64,000 nucleotides of DNA from Methanorbis rubei (GTDB taxonomy: Archaea > Halobacteriota > Methanomicrobia > Methanomicrobiales > Methanocorpusculaceae): the NCBI RefSeq assembly GCF_032714495.1, contig NZ_JAWDKB010000006.1:90819-154818 (forward strand), in the 5' to 3' direction. The notes beneath the pieces were generated by a model that did not search any database, was not told the DNA's origin, and was given only the letters and a program-made list of their open reading frames with translations. Of this stretch, positions 35,203-45,360 are shown one piece after another. A program made the translations under genes and the position numbers. Positions within the stretch are counted from its first letter, which is position 1; every line of letters starts with the position of its first letter.

Positions 35203-36864
35203 ATGTTACTAACTGGTGCAGAGATTATCGCAGAAGTTCTCATCGAACAGGGAGCCACCACTATCTTCGGATATCCTGGAGGAGCGGTTCTCAACATCTA
35301 CGATGCCCTCTACGAATACCGTGACAAAATCCGTCACATCATGACAGCCCACGAGGAAGGAGCCTCTCACGCGGCTGACGGATACGCACGTTCAACCGGC
35401 AAAACCGGCGTCGTACTTGCAACATCCGGGCCCGGAGCAACCAACCTTGTTACAGGAATTGCTACCGCATACATGGACAGCGTCCCCCTAGTTGCACTAA
35501 CCGGCAATGTTGGAACCAGTCTTATCGGGCGTGACAGTTTTCAGGAGGTATATATCGCCGGAATCACCATGCCCATAACCAAACACAACTTTGTTGTGCG
35601 GGACGTAACACAGCTGGCAGATGTTCTGCGGGATGCATTCAGAATCGCTCAGACCGGACGGTGCGGTCCGGTTCTCGTCGACATCCCAAAAGACGTCACT
35701 GCGGCAAAAACCGAGTTCGAACCGCTTGGTCCGGTGGTAATTACACAACCTGCCCTGCCAGCAGCAGAAGACATCCGTCGCGCGGCTGACGACATCAATA
35801 AGGCTGCTCGCCCGATCATCTACTTCGGCGGCGGCGTTGTCAGCAGCGGCGCTGATTTGGTCCTTGCTGACCTCATCCATACCGCAAACATTCCGGCATG
35901 CCACACGATTATGGGAACAGGCGTCATCGGAGACTCCGACCCCTTGAACCTCGGCATGGTCGGAATGCACGGCTGCTTTACAACCAACAAAGCCATTGAC
36001 GAAAGTGATCTCGTGATTGCGATCGGTACAAGATTCAGCGACCGCGTCGCCCTCAACACCAATGCATTTGCAAAACATGCAAAAATCATCCACATCGACA
36101 TCGATCCAAGTGAGATCAGCAAAAACGTGATCGCACACGCAAGCCTCATCGGCGATGTCGGCGCTATCCTCGCAGCCATACTGCCGATGATTGAGGAAGC
36201 ACAACACACCGAGTGGCGGGAGCGGATTACCAAATGGCAGACCGAGGACTATGTCCCTGAAGACAGCAGTGAAGTTCTCCGTCCGCATCAGCTTGTCTCA
36301 ACCATCGCACGGCTTGCCGGGGAAGACGCCATCATCGCCACCGACGTTGGTCAGCATCAGATGTGGGCAGCCCAGTACTGTGAGCGAACCCTTCCACGCT
36401 CGTTCTTAACCAGCGGCGGACTGGGAACCATGGGATTTGGATACGGTGCTGCAATCGGCGCAAAAATTGCGAACCCGGACCGTCGCGTGATTCACATCAC
36501 CGGTGACGGCAGTTTCCATATGAATCTGAACGAAGCATGTACGGTTGTGAGCTATGACCTGCCGATCATTACTGTGATCGTCAATAACACGGTTCTCGGC
36601 ATGGTCAGGCAGTGGCAGACCACCTTCTACGGCGGCCGCTACTCAAGCACCTCGCCGAACAGAAAGACTGACTTCGCGAAGGTTGCCGAAGGCTTCGGAC
36701 TCTCCGGCGTTTGCGTCAGAACCCCTGCCGAGTTTGAGGAAGTGTTTACCAAAGCGCTTGCCGACAACAAACCGGTCTGGATAGAGTGCCTGATTGACAA
36801 AGATGAAAAAGTTCTGCCGATGATTCCTGCAGGCGGCACTGTCCGGGACATGATAACGAAGTGA
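35203..36864 (+). CDS. ilvB: Acetolactate synthase, catalytic subunit
   Basis: Condenses pyruvate with pyruvate or 2-oxobutanoate in valine, leucine and isoleucine synthesis. ThDP enzyme of 553 residues: the activating Glu is in TAHEEGASHAADGYAR, the family opening is GYPGGAVLNIYDAL, and the ThDP/Mg motif runs from GDGSFHMNLNE to NNTVLGMVRQWQ. The start is ATG 35203; a GTG at 35191 in frame is possible. First gene of ilvB-ilvN-ilvC-ilvD, all tightly spaced. Confidence 0.96.
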   Translation: MLLTGAEIIAEVLIEQGATTIFGYPGGAVLNIYDALYEYRDKIRHIMTAHEEGASHAADGYARSTGKTGVVLATSGPGATNLVTGIATAYMDSVPLVALTGNVGTSLIGRDSFQEVYIAGITMPITKHNFVVRDVTQLADVLRDAFRIAQTGRCGPVLVDIPKDVTAAKTEFEPLGPVVITQPALPAAEDIRRAADDINKAARPIIYFGGGVVSSGADLVLADLIHTANIPACHTIMGTGVIGDSDPLNLGMVGMHGCFTTNKAIDESDLVIAIGTRFSDRVALNTNAFAKHAKIIHIDIDPSEISKNVIAHASLIGDVGAILAAILPMIEEAQHTEWRERITKWQTEDYVPEDSSEVLRPHQLVSTIARLAGEDAIIATDVGQHQMWAAQYCERTLPRSFLTSGGLGTMGFGYGAAIGAKIANPDRRVIHITGDGSFHMNLNEACTVVSYDLPIITVIVNNTVLGMVRQWQTTFYGGRYSSTSPNRKTDFAKVAEGFGLSGVCVRTPAEFEEVFTKALADNKPVWIECLIDKDEKVLPMIPAGGTVRDMITK

Positions 36865-36869
36865 TTACG

Positions 36870-38364
<1,495 letters not shown>

Positions 38365-38369
38365 GTGCG

Positions 38370-40034
38370 ATGGAACTTCGAAGCCATACGGTGACCCGCG
38401 GTGTTGAGCGGGCACCGAACCGCTCATTGTTTTACGCAATGGGATATACGGAGGAGGAGCTGTCCCGTCCGCTGATCGGTGTGGTGTCTGCGTACAGCGA
38501 GATTGTGCCGGGTCACATTCATCTAGACAAAATTGCCGAAGCAGTGAAGGCCGGTGTCCGCATGGCAGGCGGAACACCTGTTCTGATTCCGTCAATCGGC
38601 GTCTGCGATGGCATTGCGATGGGACACTCAGGCATGAAGTACTCGCTTGCAAGCCGCGAACTGATTGCCGACAGTGTTGAGACGATGACGATGGCGCACT
38701 GCTTTGACGGTCTTGTGCTTGTGCCAAACTGCGACAAGATTGTGCCGGGCATGATCATGGCTGCGGCACGTCTTGACATTCCTGCGGTGATGTGCAGCGG
38801 CGGCCCGATGCTTGCGGGTGTTGAAGGCGGGGATGAGATCAGTTTGTCGAAACTTTTCGAGGCGGTCGGCGCACGAAAAGTGAATGCTATCACGGACGCT
38901 GATCTGAACCGGATTGAGCACAATGCATGTCCGGGCTGCGGGTCGTGTGCAGGGATGTACACGGCGAACAGTATGAACTGTCTTGCTGAGGCGATCGGTA
39001 TTGCTCTCCCCGGCAATGGTACGATTCCTGCGGTGATGGCTGCACGAATTCAGCTGGCAAAGCATGCGGGTATGCGAGTCATGGAGCTTGTGGAGAAAAA
39101 TATCACGGCACGAAAAATCCTGACTCCTGCGGCGTTCAAGAATGCTCTTGCGAGTGATATGGCGCTTGGATGCAGTACGAACAGTGTGCTGCACCTCTTG
39201 GCAATTGCTCATGAGGCTGGTGTTCCGCTGGATCTCTCAGTGATCAGTTCCGTGAGTGCGGTAACGCCGAATCTCTGTCACTTGGCTCCGGCAGGCCCTA
39301 CGCATATTCAGGATCTGGATGCTGCGGGCGGTATTCCTGCGGTTCTTGCTGAGCTTGCGAAAGGCGGGTTTATCGATACGTCCGTAATGACCGCAACCGG
39401 CAAGACGCTTGGCGAGAATATTGCCGGAGTCACAAACAAGAATCCAAACGTTATCCGTCCGATCGATAGTCCGTACAGTAAAACAGGCGGTATTGCGATT
39501 CTCTGGGGCAACATTGCAAAGGAAGGCTGTGTGGTAAAGCGCAGTGCTGTTGCTGATGAGATGCTTGTTCACAGCGGATCAGCACGGGTGTTTGATTCGG
39601 AAGATTCGGCAATTGCTGCGATTTATGCAGGCAAAATTGTCTCAGGCGATGTGGTTGTTATCCGGTATGAGGGCCCGAAGGGCGGACCCGGTATGCGTGA
39701 GATGCTGAATCCGACGTCTGCTCTTGCGGGCATGGGTCTTGATCGGTCTGTTGCGCTGATTACTGACGGCCGGTTCAGCGGTGCAAGCCGCGGAGCTTCG
39801 ATCGGTCACGTGTGCCCTGAGGCTGCGGCAGGTGGAGAGATTGGTCTTGTTGCGGAAGGCGACACTATCCTGATTGATATCCCATCCGGTAAGATCAATG
39901 TTCTCGTGAGCGATGAGGAGTTTGCGAAGCGTCGTCAGGCTCAGGTAATGCCAAAACCAACCATCACCAGCGGCTGGCTGGCACGGTACGCCCGGGGCGT
40001 GGACGGTGCCAATGTCGGTGCGGTGATGAAATAA
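38370..40034 (+). CDS. ilvD: Dihydroxy-acid dehydratase
   Basis: Dehydrates dihydroxyisovalerate and dihydroxymethylvalerate to 2-oxo acids. 554 residues. Cluster cysteines are in [12 protein letters not shown] and [19 protein letters not shown]; the C-terminal part has [19 protein letters not shown]. The ATG at 38370 lies 6 bases after the ilvC stop, preceded by GAAGTGAG. Last gene of the operon; leuC/leuD-type genes are not nearby. Confidence 0.95.
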   Translation: MELRSHTVTRGVERAPNRSLFYAMGYTEEELSRPLIGVVSAYSEIVPGHIHLDKIAEAVKAGVRMAGGTPVLIPSIGVCDGIAMGHSGMKYSLASRELIADSVETMTMAHCFDGLVLVPNCDKIVPGMIMAAARLDIPAVMCSGGPMLAGVEGGDEISLSKLFEAVGARKVNAITDADLNRIEHNACPGCGSCAGMYTANSMNCLAEAIGIALPGNGTIPAVMAARIQLAKHAGMRVMELVEKNITARKILTPAAFKNALASDMALGCSTNSVLHLLAIAHEAGVPLDLSVISSVSAVTPNLCHLAPAGPTHIQDLDAAGGIPAVLAELAKGGFIDTSVMTATGKTLGENIAGVTNKNPNVIRPIDSPYSKTGGIAILWGNIAKEGCVVKRSAVADEMLVHSGSARVFDSEDSAIAAIYAGKIVSGDVVVIRYEGPKGGPGMREMLNPTSALAGMGLDRSVALITDGRFSGASRGASIGHVCPEAAAGGEIGLVAEGDTILIDIPSGKINVLVSDEEFAKRRQAQVMPKPTITSGWLARYARGVDGANVGAVMK

Positions 40035-40144
40035 TCTTTTTTTTTCATCGACTTGTTGTCTGGGATGCCCTGTTGTTCACGATTCGCAGGATAAACTGAA
40101 ATTTCACGGAATTTAAAAATATTATGAGTTTTTCCGGAAGTGTT

Positions 40145-40476
40145 TCTCAAAGTTTTAGATTTTTCTCTCCAGATTTCGTTTGAGGAATATCGGTGGTCAT
40201 CAATCATCAATCATCAATTGATCACTGTTCCGGAGGATGGGTGAGACCAGTATTTTTTTTCTTTTTTTCTCAATCAGGAAATTGTGCAAGATTATAATAT
40301 ATCAGTTCCATAAATAAACAACAAGACAGTGGGAGAGCGTCACTTCTCGTGCGAGAGGAGAGACGCGGGCGGTCAATCTGATTTTTTGGTATGGTGTGAT
40401 CATCTGATGATTGATGATTGATGACCACCGATATTCCTAGAACGAAATCAGGAGAGATAAATCTAAAACATTGAGA
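40145..40476. repeat. Large inverted-repeat element with heptamer repeats
   Basis: Arms 40145-40216 and 40405-40476 (72 bases each) are reverse complements with only a few mismatches; the inner 33 bases (GGAATATCGGTGGTCATCAA onward) are identical. Weaker similarity extends to about 40134 and 40487. The arms end in three tandem ATCATCA heptamers. The 188-base spacer has TATA-like and hairpin sequences but no gene. It could be a MITE-like element or a source of a long RNA hairpin. Confidence 0.85.
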
Positions 40477-40542
40477 TTCACTACCGCGAGTGTGAAATAG
40501 CATAAGGAAAAGGGATTCTCTGTCCTTGGTTTTATTTGGGGC

Positions 40543-40581
40543 AACCACGTATCGCATGCCAAAGGCATGCGATACGTGGTT
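40543..40581. repeat. Perfect 18-bp-arm palindrome AACCACGTATCGCATGCC
   Basis: Arms 40543-40560 and 40564-40581 pair fully around AAA. The left arm is repeated exactly at 63779-63796 near the window end, with shared flanks (AGCATAAGGAAAAGG, GGTGGTCTCG). It belongs to the same GCATGCC/GGCATGC palindrome set as 602-657. Confidence 0.85.
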
Positions 40582-40879
40582 ACTCCAAGCGAGACCACCT
40601 ACAGGAAAATTCCAAACAATGAAACTCATCACCGCGTAATTCCTATTAAATTCCGTGCTGTTCACGTCTGCTCCGAGATATTTTTTCCGTGAAATTTCCG
40701 CGTGTTCCGTTTTTCCTGCGAAACAGTGAGCACGACGGGACGGCGTGTGAATCGTGGGCGACCCGGAGTCGGGTGCTGTGTTACCGTTGCCATACCACAG
40801 CGATCGACACTGAAAGAAAAATGACTCTCTTCAAAACCATGACTTAAGTAGTCAGAAAACCTCATTATATGAGTAAGGC
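40582..40879. other. Gene-free stretch with a degenerate repeat end
   Basis: Bases 40701-40757 (TTTTTCCTGCG, AACAGTGAGCACGACGG, GACGGCGTGTGAATCGTG) match the right part of the GAAACGCGAA elements in weakened form. The last 60 bases before the next gene are AT-rich and contain CATTATATGA, a possible TATA box close to the start. Confidence 0.5.
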
Positions 40880-42094
40880 ATGATGGATCGCGACTATCAA
40901 CCCATCAACCTCAAGGACGTCCTCATTGAAATGAAGGACATCTCGGAACTGATGGTTGATCTGGCTTATTCTGCGGTGCTGTATGAAAGCAACGCCATTG
41001 CAGACGAAGTCATCGAACTCGAAGAACGGATGAACGACCTTGTCTATCAGGCACGGATCACCAGCATGATGAGTGTCCGCCGTCTGGAAGAGACCGAACC
41101 AATGAGCGGCCTCCTGCAGCTTGCAGAAGCATCTCAACGCATCTCCAACCAGGCCGCAGACATTGCCAAAAGCATTATGCGCAACGTATCTTTTCCGGCA
41201 AATCTTAGAAAAGCCCTGCCGGAAGCAGAAGAAGCCACCCACCGCGTGGTCGTTGCCGCCGGCTGTCCTCTTGACGGCGCACGGCTCGGAGACATCAAAC
41301 TCCAGTCCGTAACCGGCATTCGGATCATCATGATCCGGCGCATGCGCCAGAGAATCTATGATCCTGACAAACACACCGTTCTTCGTGTCGGTGACGTCCT
41401 CGTCGGCAGAGGACCTGACTACGGCTTCCCTGCTCTCTGTGAGCTCTCAGGCCAGCCTGTCCCTGACGACGACGACTGCAATGCAGCCGCGATCAGCGAT
41501 CTCGACCGGGCGGCGGCCCTCATGATCGAGATGAAAAACATCAGCGAACTCTCAGTCGGACTTGCCTATACCGCCCTTCTTCACGAAAACATGGACCTCG
41601 CCAACGAAGTCATGGCGCTCGAAGAAGAGCTTGATGAGATGCGGCTCAAACTGGACCTCTGGACACTCGAAGCAGCAAAACGAACAGACGATGTTGCAAG
41701 CCTTCGCGGAATGCTCTACATGTCCTCGTTTGCCGAATCCATCTCCGACGCCGCAGGTTCCATCGCTGACGTTGTTCTCCGTGAGATCGACGTCCCGCCA
41801 ATCATCAAGAGAATCGTCCGCGAGTCGGACGAAATTATCTCCTGGGTATCAATTCACGAGGGTTCCCCTCTTGAGGGAAAATCCCTCGCAGAATCATATG
41901 TTGGAACCGTCACCGGCATGGTGATTTTTGCCGTCAAGCACGGCAACCACTGGACGTATCGCCCGGGACGCAACGTACGCCTGTATGCAGGCGACCTCCT
42001 TGTCGCCCGCGGCAGACGTGACGGAGAAGAAAAACTGTACGGCCTCTGCGGAGCAGACACCGACGAAATAGATGACTTTGAAGATTCGGAGTAA
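40880..42094 (+). CDS. Tandem PhoU-TrkA_C protein (COG3273-like)
   Basis: 404 residues made of two repeats of the same pair: a PhoU-like helical domain (about 8-110 and 212-320), each starting with LIEMKNISEL-type sequence, then a TrkA/RCK C-terminal domain (about 120-190 and 330-395), each with SVTGI or GTVTGM and VGDVLVGRG/AGDLLVARG. RCK-C domains bind small ligands and gate ion transport. No potassium or phosphate transporter is adjacent, so the partner is unknown. Seven bases separate it from the DHH gene. Confidence 0.85.
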   Translation: MMDRDYQPINLKDVLIEMKDISELMVDLAYSAVLYESNAIADEVIELEERMNDLVYQARITSMMSVRRLEETEPMSGLLQLAEASQRISNQAADIAKSIMRNVSFPANLRKALPEAEEATHRVVVAAGCPLDGARLGDIKLQSVTGIRIIMIRRMRQRIYDPDKHTVLRVGDVLVGRGPDYGFPALCELSGQPVPDDDDCNAAAISDLDRAAALMIEMKNISELSVGLAYTALLHENMDLANEVMALEEELDEMRLKLDLWTLEAAKRTDDVASLRGMLYMSSFAESISDAAGSIADVVLREIDVPPIIKRIVRESDEIISWVSIHEGSPLEGKSLAESYVGTVTGMVIFAVKHGNHWTYRPGRNVRLYAGDLLVARGRRDGEEKLYGLCGADTDEIDDFEDSE

Positions 42095-42101
42095 CACAAA
42101 A

Positions 42102-43946
42102 ATGGTCAATAACATGGTATACCGGCTTGGACCCGGTTGTGAAGTGGATGATATCGTAGAAGGCCAGGTCTATCTGGGAAAAGTTCAGGGATTTGCAACA
42201 TTCGGCACCTTTGTTCTCTTAAACGACCGCGTCAAAGGACTGCTGCATAAAAGCAACATCAAAAGCGAGAAGCAGGAGCGGGATCAAATCCTCGTACAGG
42301 TCAATCAGATCCGCCCGAACGGCAACATCGACCTCCGTGAGGTTGATATTCCCGAAGGAAGCTATGAGACCCAGCTGGTCACCAAAAAGATCATGCTCTC
42401 CCGCCTCTCTGATCTCAAAAACAAGGTCGGCAGAAATGTCACCATCGAAGCAGACATTGTTCAGATCAAACAGACCTCAGGCCCCACCATCTTCACCATC
42501 TGCGACGACACCGGTGTCGAAGACGCCGCAGCATTCACCGAAGCTGGCGTTCGCTCCTATCCGGAAGTAAACCTCGGTGACATCGTCCGTGTCTTTGGCG
42601 AAGCAACCCGCAGAAACAACCAGATGCAGATCGAAGTCTCCGACATGCAGGTACTCAAGGGTGCTGAGGCGGACAATGTCAGATCACGCATCAACAAAGC
42701 TCTTGAAGCACGTGCCGAGCCGTCCGAAGACGTCGCTCCGCTCATCAACAGCGATGTCCTGACCGCTCTCTGGCCTGAGATGCGCAAACTCGCAAAAATA
42801 ATCCGCCGCTCTGTACTTACCCAGCAGCCGATCATTCTCCGCCACCATGCAGATGCCGACGGCATCTGTGCCGCAGTCTCTGTTGAGACCGCTGTCCTCC
42901 AGTTCATCCGCGACAACGGCGGCGACCCTGATCAGGACAACTTCCTGTTCCGCCGCTCACCCTCCAAAGCTCCGTTCTATGAGATTGAGGATGTCACCCG
43001 CGACCTTGACATGATGCTGAAGGACAACGTCAGATTCGGCCAGAAGCTTCCGTTAATTCTGCTGATGGACAACGGCTCGACCGAAGAGGACATGCCGTCC
43101 TACAAGATGACCGAGGTCTATCAGCTTGACGTCGTCGTCGCTGACCACCACCACCCTGACGACACCATCGACAAGTACCTGCTTGCCCATGTCAACCCGT
43201 ATCATGTCGGCGGCGACTTCGGCGTGACCGCAGGAATGCTCGGAACCGAAATTGCCCGTCTGATCAACCCGTCCGTTGAACAGAAAATTCTTCACCTGCC
43301 AAGCGTCGCAGGTGTTGCCGACCGCAGTGAGGCTCCGGAGCTTAACTCATACCTTGCCTTAATCGAAGGAAAGTACACCCGCGACGAGTGCAAGGACATG
43401 GCTCTTGCCTTAGACTATGAGCAGTACTGGCTCAGATTCAACGACGGTCGCGAGATCGTCAAAGATATTCTGAACCTCAACAATGCACCAGAACGCCACA
43501 GCCGTCTGGTAACTCTCCTCGTCACTGAGGCAAACGCCGCAATCGAGGATCAGATGAGCACCATGATGCCGCATGTTCAGCATCAGGTGCTTTCCTCAAA
43601 CGCCAACCTCTTCCTTGCTGATGTGGAGATGTTTGCTCACCGGTTCACCTTCCCGCCTCCAGGTAAATCCTCGGGCGAAGTCCATGATATCCTCTGCAAA
43701 CGCTATGTGAACCAGCCAGTTGTAACCCTCGGCCTTGGCCCGGACTTTGCCGTCATTCGCTCCCGCGGCGTGAAAATGAACATCCCGCAGATGGTTCGGT
43801 CCATGCGTGATGAAATGCCGGGCGCAGGAATCTCCGGCGGGGGTCACTTGGTCGTCGGCAGTATCAAGTTTGTCGAAGGCATGCGGTCTCAGGTCATCGC
43901 TAAGATGATCGAAAAGATCTCTGAGTTCCCTGTAGATCAGCTCTGA
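42102..43946 (+). CDS. RecJ-like DHH phosphoesterase with S1/OB domains
   Basis: 614 residues. N-terminal S1 RNA-binding domain (about 10-75, VEGQVYLGKVQGFATFGTFV), a second OB-type domain (about 100-200), then a DHH core with HHADADGIC and VVADHHHPDD, and a DHHA1 tail with the GISGGGHLVVGS segment. This is the archaeal RecJ-like group related to GAN and RecJ1/2, single-strand nucleases linked to replication or RNA turnover. ATG 42102 or 42114 can start it. Probably cotranscribed with the PhoU-TrkA_C gene. Confidence 0.88.
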   Translation: MVNNMVYRLGPGCEVDDIVEGQVYLGKVQGFATFGTFVLLNDRVKGLLHKSNIKSEKQERDQILVQVNQIRPNGNIDLREVDIPEGSYETQLVTKKIMLSRLSDLKNKVGRNVTIEADIVQIKQTSGPTIFTICDDTGVEDAAAFTEAGVRSYPEVNLGDIVRVFGEATRRNNQMQIEVSDMQVLKGAEADNVRSRINKALEARAEPSEDVAPLINSDVLTALWPEMRKLAKIIRRSVLTQQPIILRHHADADGICAAVSVETAVLQFIRDNGGDPDQDNFLFRRSPSKAPFYEIEDVTRDLDMMLKDNVRFGQKLPLILLMDNGSTEEDMPSYKMTEVYQLDVVVADHHHPDDTIDKYLLAHVNPYHVGGDFGVTAGMLGTEIARLINPSVEQKILHLPSVAGVADRSEAPELNSYLALIEGKYTRDECKDMALALDYEQYWLRFNDGREIVKDILNLNNAPERHSRLVTLLVTEANAAIEDQMSTMMPHVQHQVLSSNANLFLADVEMFAHRFTFPPPGKSSGEVHDILCKRYVNQPVVTLGLGPDFAVIRSRGVKMNIPQMVRSMRDEMPGAGISGGGHLVVGSIKFVEGMRSQVIAKMIEKISEFPVDQL

Positions 43947-44056
43947 GTTGTTCAGAGACAATATCTGCAACTTTTTTCGTAACTAACTTCGTATGGCCAT
44001 TTTTCTGCACAAATTTTGTGTACCAAGCACTACCTTTATTATGTAAAACATCCTAT

Positions 44057-44073
44057 ACTTACATGAGGTAAGT
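44057..44073. promoter_or_regulatory. Inverted-repeat operator ACTTAC-N5-GTAAGT, first copy
   Basis: A perfect 6-bp inverted repeat lies between a TATA-like TTTATTATG (about 44036) and the start at 44078, and overlaps the GAGGT ribosome site (44065-44069). The same sequence with the same spacing is found at the second, paralogous gene (44491-44507). Confidence 0.7.
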
Positions 44074-44077
44074 CACT

Positions 44078-44332
44078 ATGACCGAACCTAAAACAATTCG
44101 TGAAAGATATAATGACACCCAGTCTCGGATTCTCGGATATCTGACTGCCGGCGTGGCAAAAGGAAGCCGCTTCTTCAAGGCAAAGTACATTGCCAAAGAC
44201 CTTGGACTCTCCTCCAAGGAAGTCGGAACTAACCTTGCCATCCTTTCCGAGATCTGCGATGAACTGGATATTCAGCGCTGGAGCTACTCAAATAGTACCA
44301 CCTGGATGGTAACGAGCAAAATAATAGCCTAA
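44078..44332 (+). CDS. Small winged-helix-type protein (DUF7123-like), paralog 1
   Basis: 84 residues. The core TQSRILGYLTAGVAKGSRFFK, KAKYIAKDLGLSSKEVGTNL and TTWMV fits a compact winged helix-turn-helix and resembles the haloarchaeal DUF7123 family. It shares about half its residues with the next gene. The shared operator in both promoters suggests that one or both products repress the pair. DNA-binding function is inferred. Confidence 0.8.
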   Translation: MTEPKTIRERYNDTQSRILGYLTAGVAKGSRFFKAKYIAKDLGLSSKEVGTNLAILSEICDELDIQRWSYSNSTTWMVTSKIIA

Positions 44333-44490
44333 TATTTCCCCACTTTCTTTTTTGAATCTTTACGCATGGTAACCTCCCGCAGACGCGAGAATATCTCTGC
44401 TATTCCTCGGTAATCTGATATCTGCGCCTGTCGGGGCATCTGTCACCCTCACGCAACGCCAGGGAGAATTTATATGTCATCAAACCAAAG

Positions 44491-44507
44491 ACTTACTTAT
44501 GGTAAGT
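44491..44507. promoter_or_regulatory. Inverted-repeat operator ACTTAC-N5-GTAAGT, second copy overlapping the start codon
   Basis: The inverted repeat spans the ATG at 44499. TTTATATG at 44469-44476 is about 26 bases upstream, so transcription should start at or next to the ATG (leaderless). A bound repressor would cover the initiation site. Confidence 0.7.
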
Positions 44508-44759
44508 GACTTGGAGCTACAGACGACTGCATACAACTCCACACAGCAGCGGATTATCAACTATCTCAAAGCCGGTGTATCCTCCGGCACCCGGTTTTTC
44601 AAAGCAAAATATATCGCCAAAGAGCTTGGCATCTCCTCGCGTGCAGTAGGTACGAACCTTGCCCTTCTTGCAGAAAAATGTCTGGAGCTTGAGATTGTCC
44701 AGTGGGGCTACTCCACCAGCACCACATGGATGGTCAAGGCGAGGCAATACCTTAATTAA
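44499..44759 (+). CDS. Small winged-helix-type protein (DUF7123-like), paralog 2
   Basis: 86 residues, paralogous to the gene at 44078: TQQRIINYLKAGVSSGTRFFK, then KAKYIAKELGISSRAVGTNLA and TTWMVKARQYLN. The N-terminus differs and is encoded on a probable leaderless transcript. Tandem duplication with conserved operators but diverged ends suggests different partners or timing. No target beyond the pair itself is evident from this window. Confidence 0.8.
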   Translation: MVSDLELQTTAYNSTQQRIINYLKAGVSSGTRFFKAKYIAKELGISSRAVGTNLALLAEKCLELEIVQWGYSTSTTWMVKARQYLN

Positions 44760-44781
44760 GTTCCCCTTCTCATTTTTATCT

Positions 44782-44961
44782 ATGGGAAAAAAGATTGCTG
44801 AGATCATTGAAACCATAGAGTTCGTTGCAGACATCGAAGGGACCAAAGACTGCCTCATGTCCCAGCAGGGCGAACTCTGGTTCAACATTGATGTCCCCAA
44901 GGGTCATGGCCTGAAAACCGGCGATAAAATACGGGTCATCCTCGAACGTGCCGATGAATAA
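44782..44961 (+). CDS. Small beta-barrel-like protein of unknown function
   Basis: 59 residues, MGKKIAEIIETIEFVADIEG onward, with alternating strands and a turn GHGLKTGDKIRVIL that recalls small OB, SH3 or AbrB-like folds. Too short for firm assignment. It lies 22 bases after paralog 2 and 21 bases before the next small gene, all on one strand. Start chosen as the only ATG in the right frame. Confidence 0.6.
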   Translation: MGKKIAEIIETIEFVADIEGTKDCLMSQQGELWFNIDVPKGHGLKTGDKIRVILERADE

Positions 44962-44982
44962 TTTTTGTATCAGGCATTTGTC

Positions 44983-45360
44983 ATGAGAAAGCTTGTACTG
45001 ATTCTTGCGGCAATAATTGTGTGCTTCATCGCCGTCATTATTTTCACAGCGGGAGCAGTCTCTGTCGACGCCGAGGATCCGGTCTATCAGAACGGATATC
45101 TGGTAACAGCATTTCAGTACAGCGGCGAGACCAAGGATGTCTGGGTTCAGTGTGTGATCTTTCGCGTGAGCGATATCCTCTCGTCTGAACAGGTAGGAGA
45201 TGTTCTCTCACTCCCTGACACCTTCTCCAAAGGCCGCGAGGTCTGTGAGTTTCCAATAGATCTTCCACCCGGCTCCTACTCGGTCCGGCTCTATGTCAGG
45301 GAACGGGACGAAGGATCCGCACGGCTTGCGGCATTTATCAAAAATTTTGAGGTAATATGA
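44983..45360 (+). CDS. Membrane-anchored small protein of unknown function
   Basis: 125 residues: MRK then a single hydrophobic helix (about 3-25), then an external beta-rich domain of about 100 residues (VTAFQYSGETKDVWVQCVIF, PPGSYSVRLYVRE). No lipobox Cys at the right place, so it is likely an uncleaved anchor. Its stop overlaps the adenine deaminase start (ATGA), so the two are translationally coupled. Family not recognised. Confidence 0.65.
   Translation: MRKLVLILAAIIVCFIAVIIFTAGAVSVDAEDPVYQNGYLVTAFQYSGETKDVWVQCVIFRVSDILSSEQVGDVLSLPDTFSKGREVCEFPIDLPPGSYSVRLYVRERDEGSARLAAFIKNFEVI

Noticed and set aside
35497..36288. 263-codon minus-strand frame inside ilvB
   Set aside because: The residue pattern (many Cys, His, Asp) is typical of an antisense frame, there is no ribosome site, and ilvB is unmistakable on the other strand.
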